From the NCBI GenBank assembly GCA_000711775.1, contig ARYC01000572.1:1-64000 (forward strand): a DNA stretch of 64,000 bases. Reading direction: 5' to 3'. The stretch comes from Oxytricha trifallax (lineage: Eukaryota > Ciliophora > Spirotrichea > Sporadotrichida > Oxytrichidae). Below the pieces are notes generated by a model. That model saw only the letters and a program-made list of their open reading frames with translations. It had not been told where the DNA came from and made no database searches. The position numbers and the translations under genes were made by a program. Below, piece after piece: positions 60,382 through 64,000 of this stretch; within the stretch, counting starts at the first letter, position 1, and the number at the start of each line of letters is the position of its first letter.

Positions 60382-61155
60382 TCAATCTTTGTTCCCAGAC
60401 TCATGATGGCCATCTTGCTTAGAGGCGTCATCTTGCTTAGAGGTATCCAAGTCCCCTAAAGCATTCTGGGTGTCTTACTCAATAGGATCAGTTGTAGTAG
60501 CCAAAATACCAGGTTGTTATGTAAATTCATTCTTCACTAAATAAGCAATGTATGAATAATACTCATTTAGAGTCTGTTGGCTCTGATTCTGGAGATTTCT
60601 TGTCATTTCCTTTAGGCCATAAGGAACTGACTCAATGAATCTGTCATATGAGGAACACGATTCCCGGAAGGCGGCACATGCATCTTTGAAAGCTTTTACA
60701 TGTGTGAAATATGTTTCACATCCTGGGAGAGAATATCCTCCCGCGATTAGTAGGCACTTAAGTTGGTCAGCATGGCCTTAATCGATCAACTATGACTCAA
60801 AAGCTTTGTGTTCCTCATTCGACACTTGTGGGATGTCAGGGTCTTAGATATGATTCTGCTGACCGAGACCAGTAGCAGGGGTTTGTCCCATCATTTGCAT
60901 CGAGGGGTTGGTGGCAGGTTGTTATAAAAAATAATGTGACTATCCATTGTTATAAGCTGTAAATAAAGAGTTTTAAATTGTGTAGTAATTATTTACAACA
61001 TGAAGTTGCCCAATCCAGCTGTTGGCATTCCCTTGATTCACCGTGTAGCTTCCGAAGCTCATAGAGCTGCCAGTAATATTGTCAAACTGTGGAGCATTAT
61101 TATTACCAGTATAGGAGGATTTGGGTCCCTGGGCAGTATTTTTTGGGCTTGGCAT
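60382..61155 (-). CDS. NNYY family, subfamily B copy 3
   Basis: ATG 61155 to TGA 60382-60384, 257 residues, intact. The N-terminal 60 residues are nearly identical to B1; the signature is HVVNNYYTIQNSLFTAYNNG. The helical half with GCETYFTHVKAFKDACAAF is conserved. The acidic tail has one SKQDD unit fewer than B1 (18 bases, frame kept). It is B1, not B2 of the sister gamma block, that it most resembles, so gene conversion or separate copying has mixed the blocks. Confidence 0.8.
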
Positions 61156-61369
61156 GGGGTATTACCTTTAAATTATAGATATTATTTATAAATGATTTAA
61201 AACTTTCTATCAAATCTATCTCATACTGTAATATTAAAAACAAATATTTAAATAGTTGATTCTGTATTTATTAAAACTTTCTCGTTTTATTCTTTACTTT
61301 TTATAGAGTAAAAGTCCTAATTAATATTAAGTTAAATTATCTATTTTGCAATTGATAATAAAAATTAGA

Positions 61370-61425
61370 AATGTAAAAGAAAGCAGGTATACCTTTAAAA
61401 TAAGGTACCTAATCATTATAATTTC
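61370..61425. promoter_or_regulatory. Conserved upstream element (B3)
   Basis: AAGCAGGTATACCTTTAAAA followed by TAAGGTACCTAATCATTATA; holds both AGGTATACCT and AGGTACCT palindromes about 13 bp apart. Confidence 0.68.
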
Positions 61426-61608
61426 ATTAAAGTTTGTCTTTATTTTTTAATATGATAAGTAAATATATAGTGTATTTATTAAAATAAAAAAGAAATAGGC
61501 CTACTTGTTCATAATATACAAATTTACACATATCCTGCGATTTATTAACTAACCTGTATAGATAGACCCTAATTCATATTCTACAAATAAAATCACTAAA
61601 TATCTAAT

Positions 61609-61632
61609 TAAGGGGTTTTGGGGTTTTGATTA
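61609..61632 (+). repeat. Telomere-like G4T4 block R5
   Basis: AAGGGGTTTTGGGGTTTTGA, the longest uninterrupted block of this set. Confidence 0.78.
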
Positions 61633-63358
61633 TAGAGATCAAACATCTAAATTTAAATAATTTTAAGACACTAAAAGAATCAATAATAATTAAAATTTTA
61701 GGTATTTAGACTAAACTACTAAGCGTATTAATACATCTATTATATTTAATTAAAATATTTCTATGAATAATTGCTTATAAAAAAACAGTTAAAAAATTAG
61801 TTATAATGATTACATTATTTAATTAAAAAAACTTCAGTTTGCTTTGCAGTGTTAATATCTTTTTATTTAATTAATAGCATTAAGTTTATTTTTATATGGA
61901 ATATAATCCTTTTAATTAATGCAATCTCAAAGATACTCTAATCATTTATAACTATGAACTTAAAATTTTTAATTTATATTTTGAAATTTATTTTAAAGAG
62001 TTATTACTATAAGTTTTTTATTTTTATTATTAATGGAGAAAAAATTAATTAGATCTAATAGTAATATTAGGATTTATGATTTAATGATTTGATTATGCAA
62101 TATAATTATAAATATAAATAAAATAAATATAAATTCTAAAAACTCTAAATATGAATAAGCTCTCAAAATAATATTTTTAGTAATTTTTCAATATCATACA
62201 TTAAAATATTCAATCTTTACAATAATTTGATTTTGAATTTTTTTTTGAATTTTAATAAACTCTCATTAAAAAGTTTTATTTATACATTGTAAAATTATAC
62301 TTAATAAATAATTAATTTTTATAACTCATTGACAATCTCGAAAAAAATATCCATTAGTATGGTAGACTTTACAAGTTACAACAATCAAAACCCCAAATAT
62401 CCTCCAATAATTTTATAAATATTTTATTGATTTTAGTATTTATGGGGATTAGGGTTTCTTTTAATAAATATCCTTTATTTTGTCTAGATCCACTTTATTT
62501 CTTAAATTTTTATGTTAAAATTAAATCATCACTTCTTTATAAATAATATCTATTTTAATTTAAAACAAAAGAGTTAACAGATTTAAAGTAGATTCTTTTT
62601 TAAAAATTAAATTTGCTTTTTCAAAAAATTGATCTTAATATAAATACAGTTACGATAATTCAATTTGTATTTATTAATTTGATTATATATATACTAAGAT
62701 ATTAAAACTAGATATTTATATAAGTATTAGATTCAATTAGAATGAATATAAATATTATATATCAAGACATAATATCACCAAATTAAAACGATTACTGATA
62801 AAGTACTAACAATATAATGATTTTATAATTTAATTAAGGGATTATCTATTTTAGTATTGGTTATCAAATAATTGCTCAAAATATAAGAAGGCCTTCTATA
62901 TAATATTTATATGTAAAAAGTACTTAAAATTATAGTATTAAGCGAATTTTAAAATCTTAGATGTTAGTAAATTTTAGTTTAAGAGCTCCTAATAAATTAA
63001 CAAACATTTCTTATAATTATTGTTAGATTCCATTAAGCTTTATAACTACTTACTAATATAAAATTTTTTAATTTTTACTGCCTCATCTATTGAAAAATTT
63101 AATTAAAATTCTATTTTTAAAAGTAAGTTATTAGTACTCTAAAGTAAATATTACATTAAATATAATTCAAAAGTGATGTATAATGTAAAAAACAAATAAC
63201 TTATCTTCTTTTAATAAAAATGTAATTATAACTTTTAAAATTGATTAAATAAAAGTCAACAAATAATTATTATTTATTTAAATTTTATTTATAAAAGTGA
63301 TAATATATTATAAGTACTAATATAGAAGATATTCTTCCACAGTTTAATAATTTATTTT
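61633..63358. other. AT-rich spacer with C4A4 block L5
   Basis: CAACAATCAAAACCCCAAAT at about 62379-62398, about 770 bp after R5. No gene is seen. Confidence 0.6.
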
Positions 63359-64000
63359 TCATCGATTAGTGTACTCAATATCTGTCATTTCTTAATTGAA
63401 AGTAATTAGTGGTTATAAGAGTTATGGGGCAGGTTGCTATAATTGAGCAGGTGCATAATTCATATGGGGCTAAGGTGGCTTCTACTAGAACATCATGTTA
63501 TGTGGGCCCATATTTATTGATTGAGATTGAATGCTTATCAACTGCTCAAGTTACAATTACGTTATGTGCAAATGAGCATCAACATTGAACAATAAATAGT
63601 TATCATCATTTAATTAGAACGTAAAAGGTTTGAGGATATTCTTCTACTACTAAGTCCAATTAGACATTGAAATTTCAAATGAATTTTTCAAGCGCAAATG
63701 CTCCCTTAAAATAGCTACAGTGTTACGACACTGTTATGCAGTAAGTCCAGACTGTACAAGGCTTACTAGCAATGGAGAAAACTATGGACTGTATAGGATT
63801 TGCTGGTATTAGGGGTATGGGAAGCTATAATAAGGATTTTAGATAACTCCACCAAAGGCTTATCCTTGGACAAAAGAATGTGTCATATTTAAATTTGGAA
63901 CAGGTTAGAATGACTCAGGTTGTGTAAAATTATTATGTGATTATCTTGAATCCTCATAAAAAGGTATTTATGGGAAATTGATATAGTAAAAATTATTTAT
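63359..64000 (-). CDS. NNYY family, subfamily F copy 3 (partial, runs off the window)
   Basis: The 3' end TGA is at 63359-63361 and the frame is open to the window edge. The start (expected near 64145 by comparison) is outside. It shares the extra base that keeps F2 in frame and lacks 39 bases near 63478 (13 codons, frame kept). Over 63666-64000 it is nearly identical to F1. Confidence 0.7.

Larger units (their letters stand above)
57465..61632. repeat. Duplicated block gamma, copy 2
   Basis: C4A4 block, S7, A2, B3 and G4T4 block; about 4.15 kb, matching 41230-45316 with the closest identity in the first 2 kb. Confidence 0.9.

Noticed and set aside
28500-62400. True chromosome telomeres in the window
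   Set aside because: The C4A4/G4T4 blocks are only two to three repeats long, internal and flanked on both sides by unrelated DNA.

Overview
The window looks like germline (micronuclear) DNA of a hypotrich ciliate, probably an oxytrichid. Four things point there. (1) Homology-supported reading frames run through TAA and TAG (read as Gln) and end only at TGA. (2) A 4.15-kb telomere-bearing (TBE) transposon with C4A4 ends is present. (3) Coding regions are cut by short AT-rich internal eliminated sequences (IESs) flanked by 2-7 bp pointer repeats. (4) One gene, seryl-tRNA synthetase, is scrambled by inversion. The species cannot be fixed from the sequence. Because TGA is the only stop and the DNA is very AT-rich, random open frames are long, so I rely on homology, paralogue comparison and frame-preserving indels rather than on ORF length.

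Left part (1-22.2 kb). A TBE (364-4516) is flanked on the left by a fragment of a second TBE transposase, and on the right it cuts the frame of a cellular gene (4517-5770, -). Next come a long Gln/Asn-rich coiled-coil gene (6267-11830, -), a class III aminotransferase (12394-14438, +) with three introns and four IESs, the 3' half of seryl-tRNA synthetase (14787-15954, -), a small coiled-coil gene, a RING/B-box/LRR gene and a zinc-finger/ankyrin gene (all -), then the 5' half of seryl-tRNA synthetase (21102-22233, +). The two synthetase halves share the pointer CTTGGACAT, so development must join them across about 5 kb with inversion.

Right part (22.7-64 kb). This is a patchwork of segmental duplications. 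It holds at least 13 members of one gene family (here called NNYY), all on the minus strand, about 200-280 residues each. They have an N/Q/S/G-rich N-terminal part, a signature around VxNNYYIIQNSQ, and a helical C-terminal part. Subfamilies A-F differ strongly outside the signature. Many copies are intact in the ciliate code and several are broken by single indels or a TGA. Eight lie downstream of a conserved element with the palindrome AGGTATACCT, which in two copies also faces a divergent plus-strand gene. Interleaved are six extra copies of the second seryl-tRNA synthetase segment, short C4A4/G4T4 telomere-like blocks at both kinds of unit boundary, other small duplicated genes, and a 966-bp perfect-hairpin insertion.

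The three duplicated blocks are alpha (F-G-synthetase fragment-E; 22.75-26.03, 47.06-50.37 and 63.36-64.0 kb), beta (26.29-29.99 and 32.77-36.45 kb) and gamma (synthetase fragment-A-B; 41.23-45.32 and 57.46-61.63 kb). I recognised no tRNA, rRNA or CRISPR.
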